Shown here piece after piece: positions 55,369-64,000 of a stretch of DNA of 64,000 nt. Each line of letters begins with the position of its first letter. Position 1 is the first letter of the stretch. The stretch is from Heterohyrax brucei (lineage: Eukaryota; Chordata; Mammalia; Hyracoidea; Procaviidae): positions 91,658,001 through 91,722,000 of the forward strand of contig CM053148.1 in NCBI GenBank assembly GCA_028571685.1. Direction: 5' to 3'. The notes under the pieces were generated by a model. It was not told the DNA's origin. It did no database searches and worked only from the letters and a program-made list of their open reading frames with translations. Both the position numbers and the translations under genes were made by a program.

Positions 55369-57330
55369 TCGTTGCTGTTAGGTACCATCCAGTTGCTTCC
55401 AAATCATAGTGATGCTGTGTACAGCAGAACTGAGACTGTCTAGTTCTCTGCTGTCCTCACAGTCATTGCTATGATTGAGTCCAATGTTGCAAACACGGTG
55501 TCGGTCCTTCTTATTCAAGGTTTTCCCTTCTTTTATTTAGCTACATTACCAAGCATAATGTCCTTACCGGGGAACAGTCCCTTTTCATAACATGCCCAAA
55601 GTATGTGAGATGGAGTCTCACCATCCTTGCTTCGAAGGAGCATGCTGGTTTTATTTCTTCCAAGACTGGCCCGTTCATTCTTCTGGGAGTAAATGGTATA
55701 TTCAATATTCTCTGCCAACAACATAATTCAAATGTATTCAATCTTCTTTAATCTTTCTTATTCATCGTCTAGCTTTCTCAGGCATAGGAAAGAATTGAAA
55801 ATATCATAGCTTGGATCTGGCACACTTTAGTTCCCAAGGTGATGTCTTGTTTTTACCACTTTAAGAAGTCTTTTGCAGCCAGTTTGCCCAAGCAATGCAT
55901 TCTTTGATTTCTTCACTGCTGCCTCCGTGGATGTTGATTGTGGATCCAAGTAAAACGAAATTGTTGACAACATCACTGTCTCCTCCTCTTATCATGATGT
56001 TGCTTATTGGACTAGTTATAAGGATATTTGTTTTCATTATGCTGGGATGTATTCCATGCTAAAGGCTGTATTCTTTGATCTTCATCAATAAGACTTTCAG
56101 GTCCTCTTCATTAACAGCAAGCAAGATTGTGTCATCTGTGTATCGCAGGCTGTTAATGACTCCTTTTCCAGTCCTGATGGCACAAATTTCTTCATGTAGT
56201 CCAGCCTCTCGGATGATTTGCTCAGCATGCTAATTGAATACGTATGGTAAAAGAATGCAATCCTGATGCAGACCTTTTTTGATTTTAATGTAGTATTCCC
56301 TGGTTCTGTTCAAACTACTGCTCGTATTTTATATACAGGTTCTTCGTAAGCATAATTAGGTATTCTGGAATTCCTATTCTTAGCAATGTTATCTGTAATT
56401 TGTTATTATCTACTGACAGTCAAGTGCCTTTAAATACTGAGTAAAACACAAGAAAACTTCTTTCTGGTGTTCTCTGTTTTTTATTGAAGGCCCATTTGAC
56501 ATCAGCAATAATATCCCTCATTTCATGTCCTCTTCTGAATCCAATTTCCGTGTCTAATAATTCCTCATCAATGTACTTCTGCAACCACTTTTGAATGATC
56601 TTAAGCAAAAGATTACTTGCATGTAATGTTGTCATGGGTTGAATTGTGTTCCCCCAAACATATGTGTAGTAATGTGGCTGGGTCAGGATTCCCTGTATTC
56701 TGTAATTATCCTCTATTTTATGATTTTCTTATGCTGTAAGTCCCAATCTCTGCCTGTGGTTAAAAGACTGGATTATGTTAGAGACGATTAGGGTGGGATG
56801 GTAAATCCCCTCCCAAGGTCACCTCTGTGCTCCACTGTAGAGGGAGTTTCCTTAGAGTGTGGCTTGCACCCTTCAGACCTGTGGTTCCCATGCCAAGATG
56901 CTCCCTGCAACAGAAGGACTTTCCTCTGGAGCCAACAGAGGGAAAGCCCTTCCCCTGGAATGGACACTCTGAATGCAGACTTGTAACCTACTAGACTCTG
57001 TAAGAATGAACATTTCTCTCTTTAAAGCCATTCACTTTGTGACATTTCTCTTGGAGCAGCACTACCTGACCAAAACAAATATTAGTGATGTTGTTCAATG
57101 ACTTCCACATTCTGTTGGGTCAACTTTCTTTGGAATATGCACGAGTATGGATCTCTTCCAGTCAGTTGGTCAGATAGCTGTCTTCCAGTGTTACTGGCAT
57201 AGCCTCCTACATTTCCTCTATTTGTAGAAACACCTAGATTGGTATTCAGTCAATTCCTAATGTTTTTACCTATTTCTGCAGTTTAGAATGGACTTTTTCC
57301 TTCAGTATAGTTAGTTCTAAACAATGCCAG
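55369..57330 (-). mobile_element. RTE LINE, minus strand, split by a solo LTR
   Basis: Reversed 3' end at 55375 (GTTAGGTACCATCCAGTTGC). The C-terminal ORF segment is at 55741-55533 (QRILNIPFTPRRMNGPVLEE, FEARMVRLHLTYFGHVMKRD). The region around the catalytic box is at 56100-56200. A further segment at 56635-56420 encodes LLLKIIQKWLQKYIDEELLD then GFRRGHEMRDIIADVKWAFN. The LTR at 56630-57077 interrupts it, and the ORF picks up again at 57083-57330. Dead: several frameshifts and the insertion. Confidence 0.87.
56630..57077 (+). mobile_element. solo LTR (ERVL/MaLR-like), copy 2, with 5-base TSD
   Basis: Starts TGTCATGGGTTGAATTGTG and ends CTGACCAAAACA. The flanking bases AATGT (56625-56629) and AATAT (57078-57082) form a 5-base target duplication with one mismatch, as expected for ERVL/MaLR. 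RTE ORF sequence continues on both sides. Same family as 13774-14389. No internal proviral sequence; it arose by LTR-LTR recombination or was always non-autonomous. Confidence 0.85.
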
Positions 57331-57374
57331 TGGTCTAAACAACAGAGCTCAGAACATTCATGAAATATTAAATA

Positions 57375-57700
57375 ATGATTTATCATACTCCTCCTCTGTT
57401 GCCAGGTACTAAGTATGCCTAAAGTACGACAATTCCTGTCCTTAAGTAAGATACAACATTATGGAGATATTAACAATAAAAAAGATGATTAAAATATAGT
57501 GTGATATAACACATGATTGCAAACATATAGTAGTATGGGAGCTCCTGGAAGAGAAATTCAACTGGATATGGACTCGTTACACAGAAAATATTATTGACTG
57601 GAAGAGGTGTTATCTCAGATAAAAAGTAAAAACCATCAAGTCCACAGAGATTTCAAGAGTCATGTTGAAACGATTGTATCGACTGATACCAATACCAAGA
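57375..57700 (+). mobile_element. L2-like LINE remnant
   Basis: GTTGCCAGGTACTAAGTATG, CCTGTCCTTAAGTAAGATAC and the following AACAATAAAAAAGATGATTA resemble an L2 stretch (GTGCCAGGCACTGTGCTAAG-type start). Strongly decayed. Confidence 0.45.
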
Positions 57701-57961
57701 AAATGAGGCACTTAATGACTCAGTGACAATTACATATGAACTTAGGAAACCAGTGATGTTCATGAAGAAAGAATGTTCAATTTGTGTTGTAGAACAGGAG
57801 GATGAAATGCTAGAACTGTTAAGAACTGTGTGAATGCAAAGAATGCAGAGACAGAAAATACAGAGTATACGTTACAGAATCTTGTTGAAGAAAAGATAAA
57901 TTTATTAAATAACCTGGGTTCCAAGGCCAAGAATAGTTTACGTTTTTCAGTATAGGTGAAT
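57701..57961. other. unassigned sequence
   Basis: Nothing recognised. Confidence 0.4.
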
Positions 57962-58108
57962 AAAACCCATTGCCGTCAAGGCAATACTGAGTCATAGCAA
58001 CTTTGCAGGACAGAGTAGGACTGCTCTATAAGGAGCACCTGGAGAATTCCAATTGCCAACTCTTTGGTTAGTAGCATAGCACTTAACTATTATGCTACAA
58101 GGTTTTCC
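57962..58108 (-). mobile_element. AfroSINE, internal deletion
   Basis: AAACCCATTGCCGTCAAGGC, TTTGCAGGACAGAGTAGGAC, AGGAGCACCTGGAGAATTCC, TTGGTTAGTAGCATAGCACT. About 20 bases of the body are missing at 58027. Confidence 0.87.
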
Positions 58109-58514
58109 TGCAGCTGAATACTGCTTCAGATATTTCATATAATTTCAAAGAAAGGTATGTGAGAGCCTATATTACCAGTTTCTATATTCCTTCGGAAACT
58201 TAAACTTGCAGACAACTGAAACAATGTCCATTTATTTTTTTAACTTTTTGAGAAATTTAAATCAATTTTATTTAACAAAACAGTACATGCAGCATAAACA
58301 GTGCGATTAAAGAATTATACATGTATACAAGTAGTACCAAACTTACAGTGTATTCAGGTTACCAAGAACCGTACTTAAAATAGTCTGGTTTCTGCTGTTC
58401 TACATCTGATTGTTAGTCATACATACCACCTACACTGCCACATTGTGTAATACACTGGTGGTATCATTCTCAAATATTCATGCCTGGGTGTTCAATATTA
58501 TGATTCTCTGGTTG
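58109..58514. other. unassigned sequence
   Basis: Nothing recognised. Confidence 0.4.
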
Positions 58515-58552
58515 CCACGAGTCAGATCCAACTCGACGTCACTTGGCTGGCA
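58515..58552 (+). mobile_element. 3'-only AfroSINE stub
   Basis: GTTGCCACGAGTCAGATCCA and ACTCGACGTCACTTGGCTGG: tail only. It ends exactly where the pseudogene begins. Confidence 0.72.
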
Positions 58553-59031
58553 TTCAAATTTGTATAGCTCCTGGATTAGCAGAAGCTTTTCCTAAACTAA
58601 ATCAGGAGCTTCAGTTTCTTGAAAGCCTCTGTCCTAATGCCGATCGCTTAGCGAAATCCACAGGCAGCTTCAGGATGCATTCAGACATTACCACGAAATA
58701 CATGAAGGGTGAGGGAAGCAAAAGGATTGTTCAGGAAACTCTTACTCATTATCTAACCAGAAATGTAGAAATGTCATCACTGTTCCCAGGAATAATTCAA
58801 ATGATTCGGAACCTTTCACAACTGAATCTGTGACTACAGCTGACAAAATGCCAGCAATCATCTAATTTTTCTTCTTGATTGGAGTAAAATTTTATTGTAC
58901 ATATGTGTGTACTAAAATATATTTGTAATTTTATATGCAATGTTTCCAACCTCCAAAGACAGGTAAAGGTTGTATTTGAAAAGATAAAGATTTAAAAAAA
59001 GCAATGATAATGAAAACTTAAAAAAAAAAAT
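58553..59031 (+). pseudogene. probable processed pseudogene (3' end of an unidentified mRNA)
   Basis: An open frame of about 93 codons runs from 58553 to the stop at 58831-58833: CIAPGLAEAFPKLNQELQFL, then SLCPNADRLAKSTGSF, ending SSLFPGIIQMIRNLSQLNL. It reads like real protein: mixed composition, amphipathic helical pattern, no repeat-derived motif. The stop is followed by about 190 bases of AT-rich 3' UTR-like sequence and an A-rich end (A7 at 58993, A10 at 59021). No intron signals appear, and the start abuts a SINE stub. I read it as a 5'-truncated retrocopy of a host mRNA. I do not recognise the parent protein. It could also be a real last exon, but no acceptor-like polypyrimidine-AG precedes it. 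Confidence 0.55.
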
Positions 59032-59155
59032 CGGTATTTGACATTCATCCAAAGCTACTTAAGAAGGAGTCATTTGAATGGAACTACATTGTGAGTCAGG
59101 GACTGCCTGTGTATGTATACATATGTGTATTTCTCATATTTCTAAAATGTTTTCT
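59032..59155. other. short spacer between pseudogene and 20-base tandem repeat
   Basis: Nothing recognised; CATATGTGTATT-type TG/TA sequence near 59120. Confidence 0.4.
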
Positions 59156-59215
59156 GTAGACTCACAAGTACACAGGTAGACTCACAAGTAAGCAAGTAGA
59201 CTCACAAGTACATAA
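59156..59215. repeat. 20-base tandem repeat, three units
   Basis: GTAGACTCACAAGTA occurs at 59156, 59176 and 59196, each followed by five variable bases (CACAG, AGCAA, CATAA). Confidence 0.95.
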
Positions 59216-59269
59216 GTTCAGTAACTAGTGACTCAGCAAATGACTACGTGATGGAGCTCTCAAATGACA

Positions 59270-61305
59270 TTAGATGTCAGTGATACAGTCAATGAACTTT
59301 AGCTTTGCTAGACTGGATGAATTGTGGAATGACATTGAAGACACCATCCATGAAGAGAGCAAGAGATCATTAAAAAAGACAGGAAAGAAAGAAAAGGCCA
59401 AATTAGATGTCAGAAGAGACTAAAATTTGCTCTTGAATGTTGAGCACCTAAAGCAAAAGGAAAGAATGGCAAAGTAAAGACCTAAACAGAAGATTTAAAA
59501 GAGAAGCTCGAGAAGACAAAAGAAAGTATTATAATGACAAGTGCGAGGAGCTGGAACTGGACAACCAGAAGGGAAGAACATGTTTTGCATTTCTCAAGCT
59601 GAAAGAACTGAAGAAAAAATTTCAAGTCTCAAGTTGCAGTAGTGAAGGATTCCACAGGGAAACTGTTAAATGACTCAGGGAGCATCAAGAGAAGACTGGA
59701 GGAATACAGAATCATTATACCAGAAAGAACTAGTCAATGTTCAGCCATTTGAAGAGGTAGCATATGATCAGAAACCAATGTTACTGAAGGAAGAAGTCGA
59801 AGCTGCATTGAAGGCACTGGCAAAAAACAAGTCTCCAGGAACTGATGGAATATCAATTGAGTTATTTCAAGAAACAGATGCAGCCCTGGAGGTGCTCATC
59901 TATGCCAAGAAATTTTGAGGACAGTTACTTAGCCAACTGACTGGAAGAGATCCATATTTATGCCCATTCCAAAGAAAAGTGATCCAATCAAATGTGGAAG
60001 TTACTGAACAATATTGTTGATATCACACGCAAGTAAAATTTTGCTCAAGATCATTCAGAAGTGACTGCTACAGTAATTGACAAGGAACTGCCCTAAATTC
60101 GAGCGGGATTGAGAAGAGGACATGGAACTGGGGATAGCATCGCTGATGTCAGATGGATCTTGGCTGAAAGCAAAGAACACCAGCAAGATGTTTACTTGTG
60201 TTTCATTGACTGTGCAAAAGCATTCAACTTGTGGATCATATGAAACTATGGCTAACGTTGTGGAGAATGGGAATTACATAACATTTAACTGTGCTCTTAA
60301 GGCATCTGTATATGGGTCAAGAGGAAGTCATTTGAACAGAACACGGGGACACTGCATGGTTTAAAGTCAGGAAAGGTGTGGGTTAGGGTTGTGTCCTTTC
60401 ATCAAGCCTCTTTAATCTGTATGCTGAGCAAAAAAAAAATCTGAGAAGCTGGATTATACAAAGAAGAACAGGCATCAGGATTGGTGGATGACTCACTGAC
60501 AACCCGCATTACACAGATGACACAACCTTACTTGCTGGAAGTGAATATTTGAGATGTTTACTGATGAAGATCAAGGTCCACAGCCTCCAGTATGGTTTGT
60601 ACCTCAACATCAGGAAAACAAAAGTCCTCACAACTGGACAGATAAGCAACAATGTCATAAATGGAGAACATTGTCGTAAATGGATTTCATTTTACTTGGA
60701 TCCACAATCAATGCCCATGGAAGCAGCAGTCAAGAAATTAAATGACACATTGCATTGTGAAAATTTGCTGCAAAAGACCTCTTAAAAATATCAAAGATGT
60801 CACCTTGAAGAATAAAATGCACCTGACCAAAGCCATGGTATTTTCAGTTGCATCATATGCATGTGAAAGCTGGACAGTTAACAAAGAAGACAGAAGAATT
60901 GATGCCTTTGAACAGTGGTGTTGGAGAAGAATGTTGAATATACCGTGTTGGAGAAGAATGTTGAATATACCGTGGACAACCAAAAGAACAAACAGATCCA
61001 TTCTGGAAGAAGTACAACCAGATTGCTCCTTAGAAGCAAACATGGCAAGACTGCGTCTTACATACTTTAGACATGTTGTCAGAAAGGATTAGTCACTGGA
61101 GAAGGACATCATGCATGATAGAGTGGACGGTCACAGAAAAAGAAGAAGACCCTTTACAAGATGGATTGACACAGTGGCCACAACAATGGGCTTAAGCTTA
61201 AAAACGATTATGGACATGGCCGAAGACTGGGCAGTGTTTTGTTCTGTTGTTTATAAGTTGCTGTAAGCTGGAACTGACTCGATGGCACCCAGCAGCAACA
61301 ACTGT
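59270..61305 (+). mobile_element. RTE LINE, longest copy in the window
   Basis: About 2 kb covering the linker, the reverse transcriptase and the C-terminus; the apurinic-endonuclease N-terminus is absent. The frame 59670-59918 encodes EEVEAALKALAKNKSPGTDG then ISIELFQ, the first RT blocks. The region 60120-60360 covers middle blocks in shifted frames. At 60510-60521 the catalytic box reads YTDD (YADD in relatives). 60549-60785 gives MKIKVHSLQYGLYLNIRKTK then VLTTGQISN. 60742-61092 gives the C-terminal CESWTVNKEDRRIDAFEQWC then WRRMLNIP. A 27-base tandem duplication sits at 60921-60974. It ends GGAACTGACTCGATGGCACC. Stops and frameshifts make it inactive. Confidence 0.88.
60921..60974. repeat. 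perfect 27-base in-frame duplication in RTE ORF
   Basis: TTGGAGAAGAATGTTGAATA+TACCGTG occurs twice without mismatch, doubling CWRRMLNIP in the protein. Confidence 0.97.
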
Positions 61306-61703
61306 ACATAGGAGAACTGCTTGCATAAGATTTCTAAGGAATGGCTGGTAGATTACAATTGCCAATTTTTTTTTTTTTAATACTCAGGGTTTTTTGTTTG
61401 TTTGTTTTACTTTAGATGAAAGTTTAGAGAGGATGCTAGTTTCTTCTTAAATAATTAGTGCACATATTATTGTGTGACTTGCTTATCAGCCCACAACACA
61501 TCAACATTATCCCCTTCTGGAACTTGATTCCACATAAGCAGCTTTCCTATCCTTTCTGCTGTCCTCATCGCACCTCTGGGGTGGCATGTGCCCATTTCAT
61601 CTTGTTTTGTCTTATGTGCCTGTTTAATCTTTGACTCAAGCATCAAACTACCAACCTCTTGTGTAGCTGGTGTGTTCTGAACCACCGTGCCACCAGGGTG
61701 CTG
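61306..61703 (-). mobile_element. AfroSINE split by an L1 3' end
   Basis: The left part at 61306-61365 (GGAGAACTGCTTGCATAAGA, GGCTGGTAGATTACAATTGC) and the right part at 61641-61703 (CATCAAACTACCAACCTCTT, GAACCACCGTGCCACCAGGG) complete one reverse-strand copy. The junction sequences ACAATTGCCAA and TCAAACTACCAA are the same SINE bases duplicated, fitting a TSD of the intervening L1. Confidence 0.8.
61366..61640 (-). mobile_element. L1 3' UTR, short insertion inside SINE
   Basis: A T13 run (reversed tail), then TTACTTTAGATGAAAGTTTA, CAGCTTTCCTATCCTTTCTG and TTTTGTCTTATGTGCCTGTT match the left part of the L1 3' end at 11523-11760. About 275 bases. Confidence 0.8.
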
Positions 61704-61919
61704 TAAGCAATATAGCAAAGTTATGTAGTCTGCCATTTTTTTGTTTATTTAGTATAATTCTGGTGCTCTAAGAAGTCTGGCTTTTCTAAACAACCTGGAA
61801 AAATGTTGTATGTGTGAGTGTGTTTGTCAGGAGAGGTGGGGAATGTGATGAATTAGTTGCTGCTGCACGTACCAAGATCACTTTACACATATTTTTTATG
61901 TATTTCTCTATCAGTAGTA

Positions 61920-62068
61920 AGGAAACCCTGGTGGTATACCGGTTAAGTGCTATGACTGGTAGCCAAAAGGTTGGCAGTTTGAATCCACCAGTTGCTCCCT
62001 GGAAACTGGGGCATTTCTGATCTGTCTTTAGGGTCGCTGTGGGTCAAAATCGACCCAATGGGCTTGCC
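61920..62068 (+). mobile_element. AfroSINE, short form
   Basis: AAGGAAACCCTGGTGGTATA, GGTTGGCAGTTTGAATCCAC, CTCCCTGGAAACTGGGGCAT, AAAATCGACCCAATGGGCTT. Confidence 0.93.
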
Positions 62069-62598
62069 TTTTTTTTTAGCTTAAAAAAAATCACTAATAA
62101 GGACTTCAGTAAATGGTCTGCAATAGAATTATGCAAAATTATTACACCTTGGGTGAAAAAGAAGTATGAACATTATAGTAATTTTCAAACATGTCTTTCT
62201 TTCCCTAATTTGCTACTTCTGGGAAAATGCTGTCTGCAGTATGTGAAGTTTCTGATTTGCCCCCTAGACTCCATTAACTAAATCAAATCATTTTAACTTG
62301 GTGTTGCCAACCTCATTATCATGTAGTATGTAGTTGTCTTTTAAATTCATTACACAGAGATCTTCCATTTAAAGCACGTTAGGTTCTCTACTCTTCTGAA
62401 ACCCTTGCCAGAGGTGAGAATTTATAAGAGCTAAATCAGTACCCAAAGTGAAAGACATTTGATTTGGGATGTTATATTGTAGAAGTAACTGAAGCAGTAT
62501 TATTACCACCGGAAATTAATAAAGCCTCTTTTACAGAGTTCCACACTTACTCTTGTATCTCATTCTATGTTGCAAAATATTTATTCTTTTAATTGAAG
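62069..62598. other. unassigned sequence
   Basis: Nothing recognised. Confidence 0.4.
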
Positions 62599-62819
62599 CA
62601 GAGTTTCTCAACAAGGATACAATCGGCATTCGGAATGGGTACTTCTTTGTTGTGGAGCACTGTCTTGTGCACTGTAGTCTGTTTAAGATGATCCCCAGTT
62701 TTTACCTGTTACATTTTTACCTATTATATCACAGTAGTCACAGCAGTCAACATTGTATACAGACACTTGTCCAATTCCCCAGGTAGAGATGGGGGGCTGC
62801 CCTCGTTGGGAATCATAGC
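62599..62819 (-). mobile_element. MER20-like hAT DNA transposon remnant
   Basis: CAGAGTTTCTCAACAAGGAT at the left, ACTTCTTTGTTGTGGAGCAC, TGTCTTGTGCACTGTAG and a right end near CCCTCGTTGGGAATCATAG match MER20 read in reverse, including hAT-style imperfect terminal repeats (CAGNGTTTCTCAAC). Non-autonomous; the family is shared by placental mammals. Confidence 0.68.
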
Positions 62820-64000
62820 CTTAAAGGCACCCATCTCTACTGATTAAGTTTCAGCCACACAGAATCTACAACTAACTTGGTAACAACTGTCTCAAGAAGC
62901 AATTAAAACTAACAAGGCATGGCATTACTGCAAATATAACCCCAAATACTGTGTGCTGATGAGTTTTTAAGTTCATATAGTTTTTGCATGTGTCTTTAGA
63001 AAAATAGTTTAGAAACTAACTAACTTTTGGCTAACTTGGAAATGATCGACAGTTTCAAACAAACTCCATTTATCTAAATAGCACACATTTTGCCAAAAGT
63101 GTAGCGAACATGACTGTGGGCTATGAATTCAGGCTATAGATGCTATTTATGCATTAGACACAATAAAAAGTTAAGCATTGTGACTGAAAGTGGATATTTC
63201 TATAATTGATTAAGTTAAATGTAAAATACGAGGCCTTTTGTGCTATGTGATAAACTCTGTCTTCCATAAATTGAAAACTTTACGAAGAAATGTAAATTGT
63301 TGAAGCAAATAGTATATTGCTATCAGTGTATTCAGTAACAATGTAAGAAGATTATTTCTTTCTTCTTAGAGAATTCGTTAATACCTGGAGATTAATAAAA
63401 CTGTAGTATATGTGGGAGAATGATTTCCAAAAACTATTTGTTGATAAAAAGGCCTTTTGATGCATAGGAACTCCTTGATTTAAACCTTTGCAATGTTTGT
63501 AACTTATAATACTTCTTTTCTAGAAAACACAAAATCATTTGGAGATGGATTAAATTGCATGCTGTAAAAATATAAACTATGTAGAATAAAAAGGTAAATT
63601 ACTTGCTTCTGAAGCTACTGGAAATTCTGTATCAATCTAAGGGTTTCTAAGATTCCTTACTATCTCTATGGAGAATCAAAGTATCATTTTCAAATAGATT
63701 CCTGATTTTAAATATTTTGATTAGTTAATTAAATAATATGAACATACAATGTTGTATAAACATAAGTCTAAGTTATTTGTCTTAGGTTTTATTTCCCTTC
63801 CAATGTAACCTAGAATTTTCTTAATTAAAATATCATGTTTTTTTAGATATCTATATTTGAGATAATGCATTAAATACTAATGCCATTGTATTAAATTAAA
63901 AACGTCATTGGTTTAAGAAGGAGATTCACGCACAATGTCTGATCAGTGCTTTATTGATGAATGAATGTCAGCAAGAGAGAAGTCTATTCCCTGGATATCT
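62820..64000. other. unassigned AT-rich sequence at window end
   Basis: 1.2 kb with no recognised repeat, frame or RNA. Confidence 0.4.

Noticed and set aside
59156..59215. CRISPR-like short direct repeats
   Set aside because: Three 20-base units with 5-base variable parts in a mammalian genome are a minisatellite, not an array with spacers.

Overview
The window looks like a piece of a large placental-mammal nuclear genome, most likely afrotherian and probably elephant or a close relative. Three things point there. About forty copies or fragments of one tRNA-derived SINE family are present (AfroSINE type: tRNA-like head, body with CCTTGGAAACCCTATGG, tail with GAGTCGGAATCGACTCGACG). There are several copies of an RTE (BovB-like) LINE whose 3' end resembles the SINE tail. 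There are also L1 elements with long, lineage-type 3' UTRs. The DNA is AT-rich by eye and full of microsatellites. I found no intact host protein-coding gene, no convincing spliced exon, no functional tRNA, rRNA or snRNA gene and no CRISPR array, so the window is intergenic or deep intronic.

Layout. 0-3.7 kb: SINEs, an RTE 3' fragment and a short L1 with clear target-site duplications (TSDs). 3.7-10.85 kb: a near-full-length L1 on the minus strand, with 3' UTR, ORF2, ORF1 and a repeated (monomer-like) 5' UTR, all interrupted by stops. 11.5-12.5 kb: another minus-strand L1 3' end. 12.57-16.33 kb: an ancient plus-strand L1 broken up by three SINEs, a solo LTR and an LTR fragment. 16.5-24 kb: mostly unassigned DNA with SINEs and an RTE fragment (21.3-22.1 kb). 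24-32.3 kb: SINEs (one nested in another), an ancient L1 3' UTR and unassigned DNA. 32.85-35.05 kb: minus-strand L1 sequence. 36.3-37 kb: RTE fragment. 37-50 kb: SINEs, L2 fragments, two mariner remnants lying in opposite orientation at 43.9-44.4 kb, and an LTR carrying an L1 insertion at 45.9-46.7 kb. 50-58.5 kb: SINEs, an old L1 3' UTR, a decayed insect-type Tc1/mariner transposase at 53.35-54.03 kb, and an RTE split by a solo LTR. 58.55-61.3 kb: a probable processed pseudogene followed by the longest RTE copy. 61.3-64 kb: a SINE split by an L1 end, one more SINE, a MER20-like hAT fragment and unassigned DNA.

Nothing here forms a pathway. The parts are related as parasites and carriers: L1 supplies its own reverse transcriptase and is the usual source of processed pseudogenes, and the RTE is the likely enzyme donor for the AfroSINEs. 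Insertion within insertion gives a relative age order at several loci. Repeat names come from memory of family consensus sequences, not from a search; boundaries are accurate to a few bases where TSDs or terminal repeats are stated and to tens of bases elsewhere.
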